From Amycolatopsis vancoresmycina (GTDB taxonomy: Bacteria > Actinomycetota > Actinomycetes > Mycobacteriales > Pseudonocardiaceae), in NCBI RefSeq assembly GCF_000716785.1, contig NZ_JNYY01000008.1, positions 62,001 through 126,000 of the forward strand: a stretch of DNA of 64,000 nt. Direction: 5' to 3'. A model generated the notes under the pieces. The model worked only from the letters and a program-made list of their open reading frames with translations, was not told the DNA's origin and made no database searches. How positions within the stretch are numbered: position 1 is the first letter of the stretch; each line of letters starts with the position of its first letter. Shown piece after piece: positions 53,344 through 61,370 of the stretch. Position numbers and translations under genes: made by a program.

Positions 53344-54531
53344 TCACGACAGCAGCGCCACGCACTCCACGTGGTGCGTCATCGGGAACGCGTCGAACGC
53401 CCGCAGGTCCGTCAGCGAGTACCCGTGGGACGCGAACGTCGCCACGTCCCGCGCCAGTGCCGCCGGGTCGCAGGCCACGTACACGATCCGGTCCGGCGCG
53501 CCCGCCACGATCGACTCCACGACCGCCTTGCCCGCGCCCTTGCGCGGCGGGTCCAGCACCACCACGTCGACCGGTTTGGCCGCCGACGCCAGCACGTGCT
53601 CCACCCGGCCGGCGCGCCACGACACCTGGGGCAGGTCCGCGAGGTTGCGCTCGCCGTCCGCGACCGCGCGCCGGCCGGACTCGACCGCCAGCACCCGGCC
53701 CGATGTCCCCACCTGGCCCGCCAGCACCGACGCGAACAGCCCGACCCCGGCGTAGAGGTCCCAGGCCGTGCCGCCGGAAGGCGCTTCCGCCCACTCCCCC
53801 ACCACCGCCGCGAACGTCGACGCCGCCGCCGGGTGGACCTGCCAGAAGCCGTGCGCGTCGAGGCGCCAGTCGCGGCCCGCCGCGTGCTGGACCGCGACTC
53901 CGCCGCTCAGCTGCCGGGCCCGGACCTTCCCGCGGACCGTCGACAGCTCCCGCACGTGCAGATCGCCGTCGCCGTCGGTCGTGATCTCCAGTTCGCTGCC
54001 CGGGCGCCAGCGCCGCGCCAGGACGTCGTCGAGCTCGCCCGGGACCGCGATCGGGCAGTCGTCCAGGGCCACCACCCGGTGGCTGTGGTGCGCGCGCAGG
54101 CCCGCGCGCCCGTCGCGCCCGGCGACCAGCCGGACGCGGCTGCGCCAGTCCAGCGGGCCGCCGTCGAGAGCCTCGACGACCACCTCGCGCTCGATCCCGG
54201 CCAGCCGGTGCAGCTGCTCCGCCACCACCGACGCCTTGAGCGAGCGCTGGTAGTCCGGCGAAGCGTGCTGCCAGTCGCAGCCGCCACAGCCGCCGGGCAC
54301 GGCCAGCGGGCACGGCGGCGGGACCCGGTGCGGAGACGCCGAAAGCACCTCGATCGCGTCCCCGCGGCAGAACGAACCGCCGTTGTCCTCGGTGATCTCG
54401 ACGCGGACCTGCTCGCCCGGCAGCGCGTGCCGGACGAACACGACCCGGCCCTCCGCGCGCGCCACGCAGTGGCCGCCGTGCGCCACCGCGCCGACCTCGA
54501 CCTCGAGGACGCGGCCCAGCCAGCTCGTCAT
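53344..54531 (-). CDS. TrmA/RumA-type 5-methyluridine RNA methyltransferase
   Basis: 395 residues. An N-terminal TRAM-like beta domain (RVLEVEVGAVAHGGHCVAR), then CPLAVPGGCGGCDWQHASPD, the cysteine set that binds an iron-sulfur cluster in RumA relatives, the SAM site AWDLYAGVGLFASVLAG, VVLDPPRKGAGKAVVE and the catalytic cysteine in IVYVACDPAALARD. It methylates uridine-5 in rRNA or tRNA with SAM. ATG overlaps the stop of the upstream permease by 4 nt. Corresponds to Rv2689c by position. Whether the target is tRNA or 23S rRNA cannot be read. Confidence 0.9.
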   Translation of the reverse strand: MTSWLGRVLEVEVGAVAHGGHCVARAEGRVVFVRHALPGEQVRVEITEDNGGSFCRGDAIEVLSASPHRVPPPCPLAVPGGCGGCDWQHASPDYQRSLKASVVAEQLHRLAGIEREVVVEALDGGPLDWRSRVRLVAGRDGRAGLRAHHSHRVVALDDCPIAVPGELDDVLARRWRPGSELEITTDGDGDLHVRELSTVRGKVRARQLSGGVAVQHAAGRDWRLDAHGFWQVHPAAASTFAAVVGEWAEAPSGGTAWDLYAGVGLFASVLAGQVGTSGRVLAVESGRRAVADGERNLADLPQVSWRAGRVEHVLASAAKPVDVVVLDPPRKGAGKAVVESIVAGAPDRIVYVACDPAALARDVATFASHGYSLTDLRAFDAFPMTHHVECVALLS

Positions 54532-56564
54532 TCGGCGGGCTCCTTGGGCTTCGGCGCCGCGACCGGCTTCCCGTTGGGCGAGAACCCGCGGCGGACGTCG
54601 CCCGCGGCCGGGCGTTCGTTCCGGACGCGCGCGGCCGCCTTGGCCGAGGACTCCAGCTGCCACGGCACGCTCGCCACGATCACGCCGGACTGGAACAACA
54701 GCCGTCCCTTGAGCCGCAGCGCGCTCTGGTTGTGCAGCACCTGCTCCCACCAGTGCCCGACCACGTACTCCGGGATGAACACGGTGACCACGTTGCGCGG
54801 GTTGTCACCGCGCACGCGCTTCACGTAGTCGAGGACGGGTTTCGTGATCTCGCGGTAGGGCGATTCGACGACCTTCAGCGGCACCTTGAAGTTGTGCGCG
54901 TCCCACTCGGCGGTGAGCTTGCGGGTGTCGGCATCGTCCACATTGACCGTCACGGCCTCGAGGACGTCCGGGCGCATCGCCTTGGCGTAGGCCAGCGCGC
55001 GCAGCGTCGGACGGTGCAGTTTGGACACCAGGACGATCGCGTGGTTGCGCGAGGGCAGCACGGTCGGGGTGTCGCCGAGCTCCTTCAGCTCGTCGGCGAC
55101 GCGGTCGTAGTGGCGCCGGATCGCCGTCATCAACGCGAAGATGGCCACCATCGCGGCGATCGCGATCCACGCGCCGAGCAGGAACTTGGTGATGAGCACG
55201 ATCACCAGGACGGTCGCGGTCATGGTCAGGCCGATGGCGTTGACCGTCTGCGAGCGCCGCATCCGCCGCCGCGCGCCCGGGTCGGTTTCCCTGGCCAGCA
55301 ACCGGTTCCAGTGCCGGATCATGCCCGCCTGGCTGACCGTGAACGACACGAACACGCCCACGATGTAGAGCTGGATGAGCCGGGTGACCTCGGCGTCGAA
55401 GGCGATGATCAGCACCAGCGCGAAGGCCGCCAGGAACAGGATGCCGTTGGAGAACGCGAGCCGGTCGCCGCGGGTGTGCAGCTGGCGCGGCAGGTAGCGG
55501 TCCTGCGCCAGGATCGAGCCCAGCACCGGGAAGCCGTTGAACGCGGTGTTCGCGGCCAGCAGCAGGATGATGCCGGTGGAGAAGGAGATGTAGTAGAACG
55601 CCGGCGGGAAGTCGGCGAACACCGCGTGCGCGATCTGCGCCACGATCGTCTTCTGCTCGTAGCCGGCCGGCGCGCCGGCGAGCTGCTTCGCCGGGTCCTC
55701 GGCGAACTTGACGTCGGTGATCGTGGCGAGCGTGATGATGCCGACCAGCATGGTGACCGCGAGCAGGCCCATCATCAGCAGCGTGGTGGCCGCGTTCTTC
55801 GACTTCGGCTTCTGGAACGCCGGGACGCCGTTGCTGATCGCCTCGACACCGGTCAGCGCCGCCGCGCCGGAGGAGAACGCCCGCAGGATCAGGAACGCGT
55901 ACGCGACGCCCGCGAAGGTGCCTTCGGCGTTCAGTGTGAACCCGGCGCTCTCGGCCTTCATCTCGGTGCCGGTGGCCGCCTGCACCAGGCCCCAGGCCAC
56001 CATGACCAGGATGCCCAGGATGAACCCGTATGTCGGGATCGCGAAGGCCTTCCCCGACTCGCGGATGCCGCGCAGGTTCAGCGACGTCAGCACGACCACG
56101 ATGACGATGGAGGCGAGCACCTTGTGCTGCGCGACCCACGGCACGGCCGAGCCGATGTTCGCCACACCGGACGAAGTGGACACCGCGACCGTCAGGACGT
56201 AGTCGACCAGCAGGGCGCTGGCCACGGTGAGGCCGAACTTGCCGCCGAGGTTGGTGTTGGCGACCTCGTAGTCGCCGCCGCCGCTCGGGTAGGCGTGCAC
56301 GTTCTGCCGGTAGGAGGCGACGACGACGAGCATGACCAGGGCGACCATGATGCCGATCCACGGCGCGATCGCGTATGCGGACAGCCCGGCGACGCTGAGC
56401 GTCAGGAAGATCTCTTCCGGCGCGTACGCCACGCTCGAGAGCGCGTCGGACGCGAAGATGGGCAGCGCGATGCGCTTCGGCAGCAGCGTGTGAGCGAGCC
56501 TGTCACTGCGGAACGGACGTCCGAGGACCAGGCGTTTCAGCACGGTCGGGAACTTCGACACCAC
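54528..56564 (-). CDS. APC-superfamily permease with cytosolic C-terminal domain (KimA-like potassium/amino-acid transporter)
   Basis: About 678 residues: twelve membrane helices (VSKFPTVLKRLVLGRPFRSD start, SDALSSVAYAPEEIFLTL, YPSGGGDYEVANTNLGGKFG, TGVEAISNGVPAFQKPKSKN, LLLAANTAFNGFPVLGSIL) and a 190-residue soluble domain from NHAIVLVSKLHRPTLRALAY. This architecture matches KimA, a proton-coupled potassium importer of Bacillus controlled by c-di-AMP. Divergent TrkA-type genes next door support potassium. NCBI-style name is APC family permease. Starts GTG 56564 and GTG 56561 are equivalent; upstream GTG 56588 lies within a -10-like box. Confidence 0.82.
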   Translation of the reverse strand: MVSKFPTVLKRLVLGRPFRSDRLAHTLLPKRIALPIFASDALSSVAYAPEEIFLTLSVAGLSAYAIAPWIGIMVALVMLVVVASYRQNVHAYPSGGGDYEVANTNLGGKFGLTVASALLVDYVLTVAVSTSSGVANIGSAVPWVAQHKVLASIVIVVVLTSLNLRGIRESGKAFAIPTYGFILGILVMVAWGLVQAATGTEMKAESAGFTLNAEGTFAGVAYAFLILRAFSSGAAALTGVEAISNGVPAFQKPKSKNAATTLLMMGLLAVTMLVGIITLATITDVKFAEDPAKQLAGAPAGYEQKTIVAQIAHAVFADFPPAFYYISFSTGIILLLAANTAFNGFPVLGSILAQDRYLPRQLHTRGDRLAFSNGILFLAAFALVLIIAFDAEVTRLIQLYIVGVFVSFTVSQAGMIRHWNRLLARETDPGARRRMRRSQTVNAIGLTMTATVLVIVLITKFLLGAWIAIAAMVAIFALMTAIRRHYDRVADELKELGDTPTVLPSRNHAIVLVSKLHRPTLRALAYAKAMRPDVLEAVTVNVDDADTRKLTAEWDAHNFKVPLKVVESPYREITKPVLDYVKRVRGDNPRNVVTVFIPEYVVGHWWEQVLHNQSALRLKGRLLFQSGVIVASVPWQLESSAKAAARVRNERPAAGDVRRGFSPNGKPVAAPKPKEPAE

Positions 56565-56653
56565 GGAAGCGTAACCGTCCGGGCGCACGGTAGGTTCGGC
56601 GCTGGTATGTCGGGGGTATGACGGACGGGTAACCGCCGAGGAGGAGGCAGGGC

Positions 56654-57319
56654 GTGCACGTGGTGATCATGGGATGCGGCCGGGTCGGCGCGTCCCTGGC
56701 CGCTGCGCTGGAGCGGCTCGGCCACGAGGTGGCCGTCATCGACAAGAACCAGCAGGCGTTCCGCCGGCTCGGGAGCGACTTCCACGGCCAGCAGGTCGTC
56801 GGCGTCGGTTTCGACCGCCGGGTGCTGATCGAGGCGGGCATCGAGCGGGCGGGTGCGTTCGCGGCGGTGTCCAGCGGCGACAACTCGAACATCATTTCGG
56901 CGCGGGTCGCGCGCGAGAACTTCGGCATCGAGCACGTGGTCGCGCGGATCTACGACCACAAGCGCGCGGCCGTGTACGAGCGGCTGGGCATCCCGACGGT
57001 GGCGACCGTGCCGTGGACGACCGACCGGTTCCTGCGGACGCTGCTGCCGGACGGCGTGGCGTCGGCGTGGCGGGACCCGTCGGGCAACGTGGCGCTGCTG
57101 CAGCTGCCGCTGCACGAGGGCTGGGTCGGGCACTCGGTGCAGTCCCTGCAGCAGGCGACGGGCGCGCGGGTGGCGTTCATCATGCGCTTCGGCACCGGGG
57201 TGCTGCCCGACACGAAGACCGTGCTGCAGGCCGACGACGTCGTGTGGGTGGCCGCGCGGTCCGGCACCGTCACCGACGTGACCAGTGTGGCCCACCGCGA
57301 ACCGGAGGACGAGGCATGA
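56654..57319 (+). CDS. TrkA-family potassium uptake regulatory protein (CeoB-like)
   Basis: 221 residues. An RCK-N nucleotide-binding fold (HVVIMGCGRVGASLAAALER, VAVIDKNQQAFRRLGSDF) and an RCK-C domain (about 140-210, LLQLPLHEGWVGHSVQSL) form a cytosolic gating subunit that binds NAD(H) or nucleotides. GTG 56654 has GAGGAGGCAGG upstream. It overlaps the second TrkA gene by 4 nt and is divergent from the KimA-like permease. The M. tuberculosis pair is ceoB/ceoC (Rv2691/Rv2692). Confidence 0.9.
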   Translation: MHVVIMGCGRVGASLAAALERLGHEVAVIDKNQQAFRRLGSDFHGQQVVGVGFDRRVLIEAGIERAGAFAAVSSGDNSNIISARVARENFGIEHVVARIYDHKRAAVYERLGIPTVATVPWTTDRFLRTLLPDGVASAWRDPSGNVALLQLPLHEGWVGHSVQSLQQATGARVAFIMRFGTGVLPDTKTVLQADDVVWVAARSGTVTDVTSVAHREPEDEA

Positions 57320-57972
57320 GGGTCGCGATTGCGGGCGCGGGGGCGGTCGGCCGTTCCATCGCCGCCGAGCTGATCGACGGCAGGCACCAGGTGATGCTCA
57401 TCGAGCGCGAGGCCGACCAGTTCGAGCCGCACGCGGTCGAGCAGGCCGACTGGGTGCTGGGCGACGCGTGCGAGGTGTCGATCCTGGAGGAGTCCGGGAT
57501 CGAGCAGTGCGACGTGGTGATCGCGGCCACGGGCGACGACAAGGCGAACCTGGTGGTCTCGCTGCTGGCGAAGACGGAGTTCGCGGTCCGGCGCGTGGTG
57601 GCCCGGGTGAACAACCCGGCCAACGAGTGGCTGTTCACCGACGCGTGGGGCGTGGACGTGGCGGTGTCGACGCCCCGGATGCTGGCGGCGATGGTCGAGG
57701 AGGCGGTCAGCGTCGGCGACCTGGTGCGGCTGATGACGTTCCGGCAGAGCAACGCGAACCTCGTCGAGCTGACGCTGCCGGCGGAGACGCCGCTGGCCGG
57801 GAAGCCGGTGAGCGAGCTGACGCTGCCGCGCGACGCGGCGTTGGTGACGATCCTGCGGGGTGACCGGGTGATCGTGCCGCAGCCGGAGGACCCGCTGGAG
57901 CCGGGGGACGAGCTGCTGTTCGTGGCTACGGCGGATGTCGAGCCGGAGATCCGGACGGCTTTGGGTTACTGA
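57316..57972 (+). CDS. TrkA-family potassium uptake regulatory protein (CeoC-like)
   Basis: 218 residues with the same RCK-N/RCK-C build: MRVAIAGAGAVGRSIAAELI, VMLIEREADQFEPH, CDVVIAATGDDKANLVVSLL and a C-terminal domain ending PGDELLFVATADVEPEIR. Pairs of such proteins usually assemble on one membrane partner; no TrkH/TrkG channel is in the window, so the KimA-like permease is the closest candidate. ATG overlaps the upstream stop. A GC hairpin follows as terminator. Confidence 0.9.
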   Translation: MRVAIAGAGAVGRSIAAELIDGRHQVMLIEREADQFEPHAVEQADWVLGDACEVSILEESGIEQCDVVIAATGDDKANLVVSLLAKTEFAVRRVVARVNNPANEWLFTDAWGVDVAVSTPRMLAAMVEEAVSVGDLVRLMTFRQSNANLVELTLPAETPLAGKPVSELTLPRDAALVTILRGDRVIVPQPEDPLEPGDELLFVATADVEPEIRTALGY

Positions 57973-57988
57973 GCTGAGCTGCTCGAGG

Positions 57989-58012
57989 GCCCCCGGCGTG
58001 CGCGCTGGGGGC
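57989..58012 (+). terminator. Terminator after the trkA/ceo pair
   Basis: GCCCCCGGCG and CGCTGGGGGC pair with one G-U, loop TGCG, followed by TTTCTCGT. It starts 16 nt after the stop at 57972. Confidence 0.8.
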
Positions 58013-58064
58013 TTTCTCGTGTCTCGTGGTCGGGGCGGTCGGTCGGTCGGTCGGTCGCGGATGC

Positions 58065-58131
58065 CGCGAATGACTCATTCGGGACGTCCGGCGCCGCGAA
58101 TGAGTCATTCGCGACGCTCGGCAGCCGAAAC
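58065..58131. repeat. 67-nt direct repeat with two GAATGASTCATTC palindromes, copy 1
   Basis: Contains GAATGACTCATTC (58068-58080) and GAATGAGTCATTC (58098-58110), then GCTCGGCAGCCGAAAC. Identical over 67 nt to 58454-58520, 389 nt downstream. Each copy leads directly into a PafBC-like promoter. Confidence 0.85.
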
Positions 58132-58153
58132 TGTCGGTGGCGGCCGGTAGCGT
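58131..58153 (+). promoter_or_regulatory. PafBC (RecA-NDp)-type DNA-damage promoter, copy 1
   Basis: CTGTCGGTG, 8 nt, TAGCGT matches the actinobacterial consensus TTGTCRGTG-N8-TAnnnT used by PafBC after DNA damage, with one change at the first base. No coding frame follows on the plus strand before the convergent gene at 58744, so any transcript would be non-coding and possibly antisense. Confidence 0.55.
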
Positions 58154-58298
58154 AAAAACCGGAGGCCCCTACGCGCGGGTTGTCGTGCTTCGCAGCGCGG
58201 CCGCGCCCGGAGGTCCTCAGCGCCAGCTCGGCCGCAGCCAGAGGCCCTGAAGGCCAGCTCGACCACGGGTTTCGAGTAACAGCCCGGCCGTTCCCAGG

Positions 58299-58419
58299 GA
58301 GCTCGAGCGAAAGCGCGACCGTGACCAGCGAGCTCGAGCGAAAGCGCGGCCATGACCAGCGAGCTCGAGCGAAAGCGCGGCCATGACCAGCGAGCTCGAG
58401 CGAAAGCGCGGCCATCCCG
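58299..58419. repeat. Four-copy 31-bp tandem repeat
   Basis: Unit starts at 58299, 58330, 58361 and 58392, each opening GAGCTCGAGCGAAAGCGCG; copies 2-4 are identical over that run and copy 1 has two changes after it. Spacing is exactly 31 nt with no unique spacers, so it is a minisatellite, not a CRISPR array. Confidence 0.85.
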
Positions 58420-58453
58420 ACGTCTTGAATGACTCATTCAACACGTGGAAGGT

Positions 58454-58520
58454 CGCGAATGACTCATTCGGGACGTCCGGCGCCGCGAATGAGTCATTCG
58501 CGACGCTCGGCAGCCGAAAC
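58454..58520. repeat. 67-nt direct repeat, copy 2, with extra palindrome upstream
   Basis: Identical to 58065-58131. An additional palindrome of the same family, TTGAATGACTCATTCAA, lies at 58425-58441. Similarity to copy 1 continues, with changes, for about 70 nt past the repeat through the promoter and the run CGCGCGGGTTGTCGT. Confidence 0.85.
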
Positions 58521-58542
58521 CGTCGGTGCCCGCCGGTAACGT
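58520..58542 (+). promoter_or_regulatory. PafBC-like promoter, copy 2
   Basis: CCGTCGGTG, 8 nt, TAACGT. One more mismatch to the consensus than copy 1, but spacing and -10 are kept. Downstream sequence parallels copy 1 (GGGGGTCCCCCTA, then CGCGCGGGTTGTCGT). Confidence 0.45.
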
Positions 58543-58604
58543 AAGAACCGGGGGTCCCCCCTACACGCGCGGGTTGTCGTCCTTCGCGAGCGCCCGGCGG
58601 GGAC

Positions 58605-58627
58605 GTCATGAACGACTCGTTCATGAC
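58605..58627. repeat. Variant palindrome GTCATGAACGA/TCGTTCATGAC
   Basis: Eleven-base perfect arms around one C. A half-copy (GTCGTTCATGACGTC) follows at 58647-58661. It occupies the same place, upstream of promoter copy 3, that the GAATGASTCATTC pair occupies before copies 1 and 2. Confidence 0.7.
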
Positions 58628-58672
58628 GTCGGATGCCGTGAAAAGGTCGTTCATGACGTCCGACCGCCGAAA

Positions 58673-58695
58673 CTGTCGGTGCCTGCCGGTAGTGT
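58673..58695 (+). promoter_or_regulatory. PafBC-like promoter, copy 3
   Basis: CTGTCGGTG, 8 nt, TAGTGT, again with consensus spacing. It lies 49 nt from the stop codon of the DUF3159 gene and points against it, so transcription would run antisense to that gene. Confidence 0.55.
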
Positions 58696-58743
58696 GGAAA
58701 ACGGGGGGCGCCCCCACGCGCGAGGGGCTGAACCGCCGGGGAC

Positions 58744-59451
58744 TCAGGCCTCGGGGGCCGCGTACTTCTCCCGCAGACGGGCCTCGACCTCCGCGTCGGT
58801 CTCCGGTGCCGGCTCGGACTCCGCCATGGCCTTCAGGCGCTTGTCCGACCTCCGGACCGCCCACACCACCACCAGCAGGCCCAGCGCGTACAGCGGGTAG
58901 CCCATCGCGATCTTCGCGAAGGCCAGCCAGCCCGTGTAGTCCTCCTGGTACAGCCAGCGCTGCACCACGAACCGGGCCGCGAAGATCAGGGCCATCGCCA
59001 GCGTCGCGATGTCGTAGCCGTAGCGGGACGGCTTGTCCTTGCGCCACGCCTGGCCCGTGCCGTTGAGCATGTTCCAGACCACGCCCGCGATCGGCCAGCG
59101 CACCAGCACCGACAGCACGAAGATGCCGCAGTAGATCAGGCTCGCGTAGATGCCGAACAGGAAGAAGCCCTTCGCCGACCCCGTCCGGTAGGCGATGAAC
59201 GCCGCGATCGCCACGCCGAAGAAGCCCGAGATCGCCGGCTGGAGGGGCTCCTTGCGGACCAGCCTCAGCACCGTGATGGCCACGGCGCTGCCGATCGACG
59301 TCCAGATGGCCGCGGTCAGGCCGAAGAACGAGTTGGCCAGCACGAACACGATCACCGGCACCGACGAGTAGATCAGGCCGGACACCCCGCCCATCTGCTC
59401 GAGCAGGGTGGGCTGCGGCTCTTCGCCGTCGGTCTTGGCGGGTTCAGTCAC
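58744..59451 (-). CDS. DUF3159 membrane protein
   Basis: 235 residues, five or six membrane helices: LLEQMGGVSGLIYSSVPVIV at the start, AISGFFGVAIAAFIAYRTGS, FFLFGIYASLIYCGIFVLSV, then the loop LNGTGQAWRKDKPSRYGYDI and RFVVQRWLYQEDYTGWL. These identify DUF3159, conserved as Rv2693c next to ceoC. The function is unknown. GTG 59451 overlaps no gene; the OB-fold gene ends 9 nt upstream, and the two are co-directional. Confidence 0.87.
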   Translation of the reverse strand: MTEPAKTDGEEPQPTLLEQMGGVSGLIYSSVPVIVFVLANSFFGLTAAIWTSIGSAVAITVLRLVRKEPLQPAISGFFGVAIAAFIAYRTGSAKGFFLFGIYASLIYCGIFVLSVLVRWPIAGVVWNMLNGTGQAWRKDKPSRYGYDIATLAMALIFAARFVVQRWLYQEDYTGWLAFAKIAMGYPLYALGLLVVVWAVRRSDKRLKAMAESEPAPETDAEVEARLREKYAAPEA

Positions 59452-59460
59452 GATGGGTGA

Positions 59461-59841
59461 TCAACTCACTGGGCTCTGGAGCTCGTAATAGGGGTTGTAC
59501 AGCACCTTCTGGCCGTCACGCTCGGCCATCCGGCCGCGCACCTTGATCGTCCGGCCAGGCTCGATGCCCGGGATCCGGCGGCGGCCGAGCCAGATTAGCG
59601 TCACGCCCTGTGTTCCGTCGAACAGCTCGGCCTCCAGCGTGGCGGCCTCGTTCGTCGGGCAGAGCTCCACGCTGCGGAGTCTCCCCATCACGGTGACCTC
59701 TTCGCCGGAACGGCAGTCACAGGCCCGCTGCGCCCCTTCGGCGCCCGACCTCATCGACATCTCGTCGGCGTCGAGATCCTCGACGTCGCTGGTCAGCTTG
59801 CGTACCAGCCGGCTGAAGTAGCCGCCGTCTTTGGCGGACAT
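59461..59841 (-). CDS. OB-fold nucleic-acid-binding protein
   Basis: 126 residues. The C-terminal 75 form an OB-fold (GEEVTVMGRLRSVELCP, LEAELFDGTQGVTLIWLGRR, GIEPGRTIKVRGRM). The N-terminus MSAKDGGYFSRLVRKLTSDV is the family's usual start. It corresponds to Rv2694c and is likely single-strand binding; partner unknown. CAGGAGCACCT precedes ATG 59841. It forms a two-gene unit with DUF3159. Confidence 0.83.
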   Translation of the reverse strand: MSAKDGGYFSRLVRKLTSDVEDLDADEMSMRSGAEGAQRACDCRSGEEVTVMGRLRSVELCPTNEAATLEAELFDGTQGVTLIWLGRRRIPGIEPGRTIKVRGRMAERDGQKVLYNPYYELQSPVS

Positions 59842-59946
59842 AGGTGCTCCTGTGCTCCGGGGCCCCCGGCAAACTGCTTGCGGCCCGTGCGATTCCAGCG
59901 TACTGCGGTCCCCGCCAGGGAAACGCCTTTGCGCAAAGATCGCAAC

Positions 59947-60660
59947 GTGACGTCCGCAATCAGAGTTCCCGCCGCGGTGCTCCTACCTGGTACCGGGTCG
60001 GACGAGGTCTTCGTCCGTGCGGTCTTCGAACGACCCCTGCGCGCCCTCGGTGTCCCGCTCATCGCGCCACCCCCGCCCCCGGGCGCGGCGCTCGCCGACG
60101 GCTACCTGGCGACGCTGGACGCGCTGGCGGACGAACACGGCGAACTGCTCGTAGGCGGCATTTCGTTCGGCGCGCACCTGGCCGCGGAGTGGGCCGTGCG
60201 CAATCCACGCCGTTGCGGGGGCCTGCTGGCCGCGCTCCCGGCCTGGAACGGCGTTCCGGGCCCGGCACCCGCATCGCTGGCCGCGATGCTGACAGCGGAT
60301 CTGGTGGCCCGTTCCGGCGTCGACGCGGCCCTGGCCCAGACGGCGGGCAGCCCGGGTTGGCTGCGTGCCGAACTGGACCGGGCGTGGCGCCGGCACGGCG
60401 ACGGGCTGGCGGACGGCCTGCGCGCCGCCGCGGGCCGTCCGTCGCCCACCCTCGCCGAGCTCGCGCGGCTGGACGTGCCCGCCGGGATCGGCACCTGCAC
60501 CGACGACCCGGTACACCCGACGAAAGTCGCGGCGGAGTGGGCGGGCGCCCTCCCCCGCGGCGTGCTCGGCGAGACGACGCTCACCGCGCTGGGCGCCGAC
60601 CGCGAGTCACTCGGCCGGGCGACCGTCCTCGCCTTCCTGAGGGCCTCCAAGACGCGCTGA
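59947..60660 (+). CDS. Alpha/beta hydrolase-like protein (Rv2695 type)
   Basis: 237 residues. Short alpha/beta fold: AAVLLPGTGSDEVFVRAVF, the nucleophile elbow LLVGGISFGAHLAAEWAV with serine, and the late Asp/His region GTCTDDPVHPTKVAAEW. GTG 59947 is the first start that gives the family N-terminus. It is divergent from the OB-fold gene and convergent with DUF3710. Ester or thioester substrate is unknown. Confidence 0.75.
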   Translation: MTSAIRVPAAVLLPGTGSDEVFVRAVFERPLRALGVPLIAPPPPPGAALADGYLATLDALADEHGELLVGGISFGAHLAAEWAVRNPRRCGGLLAALPAWNGVPGPAPASLAAMLTADLVARSGVDAALAQTAGSPGWLRAELDRAWRRHGDGLADGLRAAAGRPSPTLAELARLDVPAGIGTCTDDPVHPTKVAAEWAGALPRGVLGETTLTALGADRESLGRATVLAFLRASKTR

Positions 60661-60691
60661 AGGGCGTCCCCACCGCGGCGGGGACGCCCTT
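60660..60691. terminator. Bidirectional hairpin between hydrolase and DUF3710 genes
   Basis: Twelve-base perfect arms AAGGGCGTCCCC and GGGGACGCCCTT with an 8-nt loop; the left arm begins on the last base of the hydrolase stop codon. Located 10 nt from the DUF3710 stop. Confidence 0.88.
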
Positions 60692-60701
60692 CAGGCGCAG
60701 G

Positions 60702-61370
60702 TCAGCCCTGTTGCTGCTGGGCCGCGATGTGCTCCGCGACGGCCTCGGGGAGCGTGATGGTCAGCGGGGTCCGGACCGGCATCGGCGCGTCGCCGCGGTC
60801 GACGATCGTGCGCCGCACGATCTCGCGCAGCACCTCGACCGCCGCGGCGGCCTCGGACTGCGGCCCGGCGATGACGCCGCGCAGCATCCAGCGCGGCCGG
60901 TCGATGCCGACGAAGCGCAGGGCGACGTCGCCGACGATGGCCGAGATCTCCAGGCCCCACGCGCCGCGGCCGATCGTGACCTTCGCGCCGTCGGCCCGCA
61001 GCTGGTCGGCCAGCTCCGAGCTGACCTCGCGCCACAGCCCGCCAGAGCGCGGCGCCGCGTACGCGCTGACCGTGATCTGGCCCTGCTCGGTGACGACGTG
61101 CACGGCCCGCACGCCCCCGGTCTCCGGGTCCATCTCGACCTGGACCTGGGAACCGTCGGGCACCGGCACCTTCACCGAGCCGAGGTCGATCCGCGGGATG
61201 CCGTCGTCTTCGAAGTCGGCGACGTCGAACGGGCCGTCGGAGACGTCCGACAGCTCCGGTCCATCTTCTTCGTCGTACGCCTCGTCCTCGATCGTGTCGT
61301 CGGCCTCGGGCGCGGCGTGCCGTCCGGCGGACCCGCCCTCGGTCCGCCGCTTGCGTCCGAAAATCCCCAC
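60702..61370 (-). CDS. DUF3710 family protein
   Basis: 222 residues. Starts MGIFGRKRRTEGGSAGRH, then an acidic linker to about residue 60 and a folded domain with PRIDLGSVKVPVPDGSQVQV, LWREVSSELADQLRADGAKV, GRGAWGLEISA and DRPRWMLRGVIAGPQ. This is DUF3710 (Rv2696c), of unknown role, always beside dut in actinobacteria. GTG 61370 overlaps the dut TAG by one base, so both are translated together. Confidence 0.88.
   Translation of the reverse strand: MGIFGRKRRTEGGSAGRHAAPEADDTIEDEAYDEEDGPELSDVSDGPFDVADFEDDGIPRIDLGSVKVPVPDGSQVQVEMDPETGGVRAVHVVTEQGQITVSAYAAPRSGGLWREVSSELADQLRADGAKVTIGRGAWGLEISAIVGDVALRFVGIDRPRWMLRGVIAGPQSEAAAAVEVLREIVRRTIVDRGDAPMPVRTPLTITLPEAVAEHIAAQQQQG

Larger units (their letters stand above)
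57973..58743. other. Repeat-rich intergenic region without genes
   Basis: 770 nt between ceoC and DUF3159. It holds a terminator, a GGTC micro-repeat (58036-58056), two 67-nt direct repeats, further palindromes, the 31-bp tandem array and three promoter-like repeats listed separately. No frame on either strand has plausible protein content. Confidence 0.8.

Noticed and set aside
58299..58419. Possible CRISPR array
   Set aside because: Repeats are directly adjacent at 31-bp intervals with no spacers and there are no cas genes.
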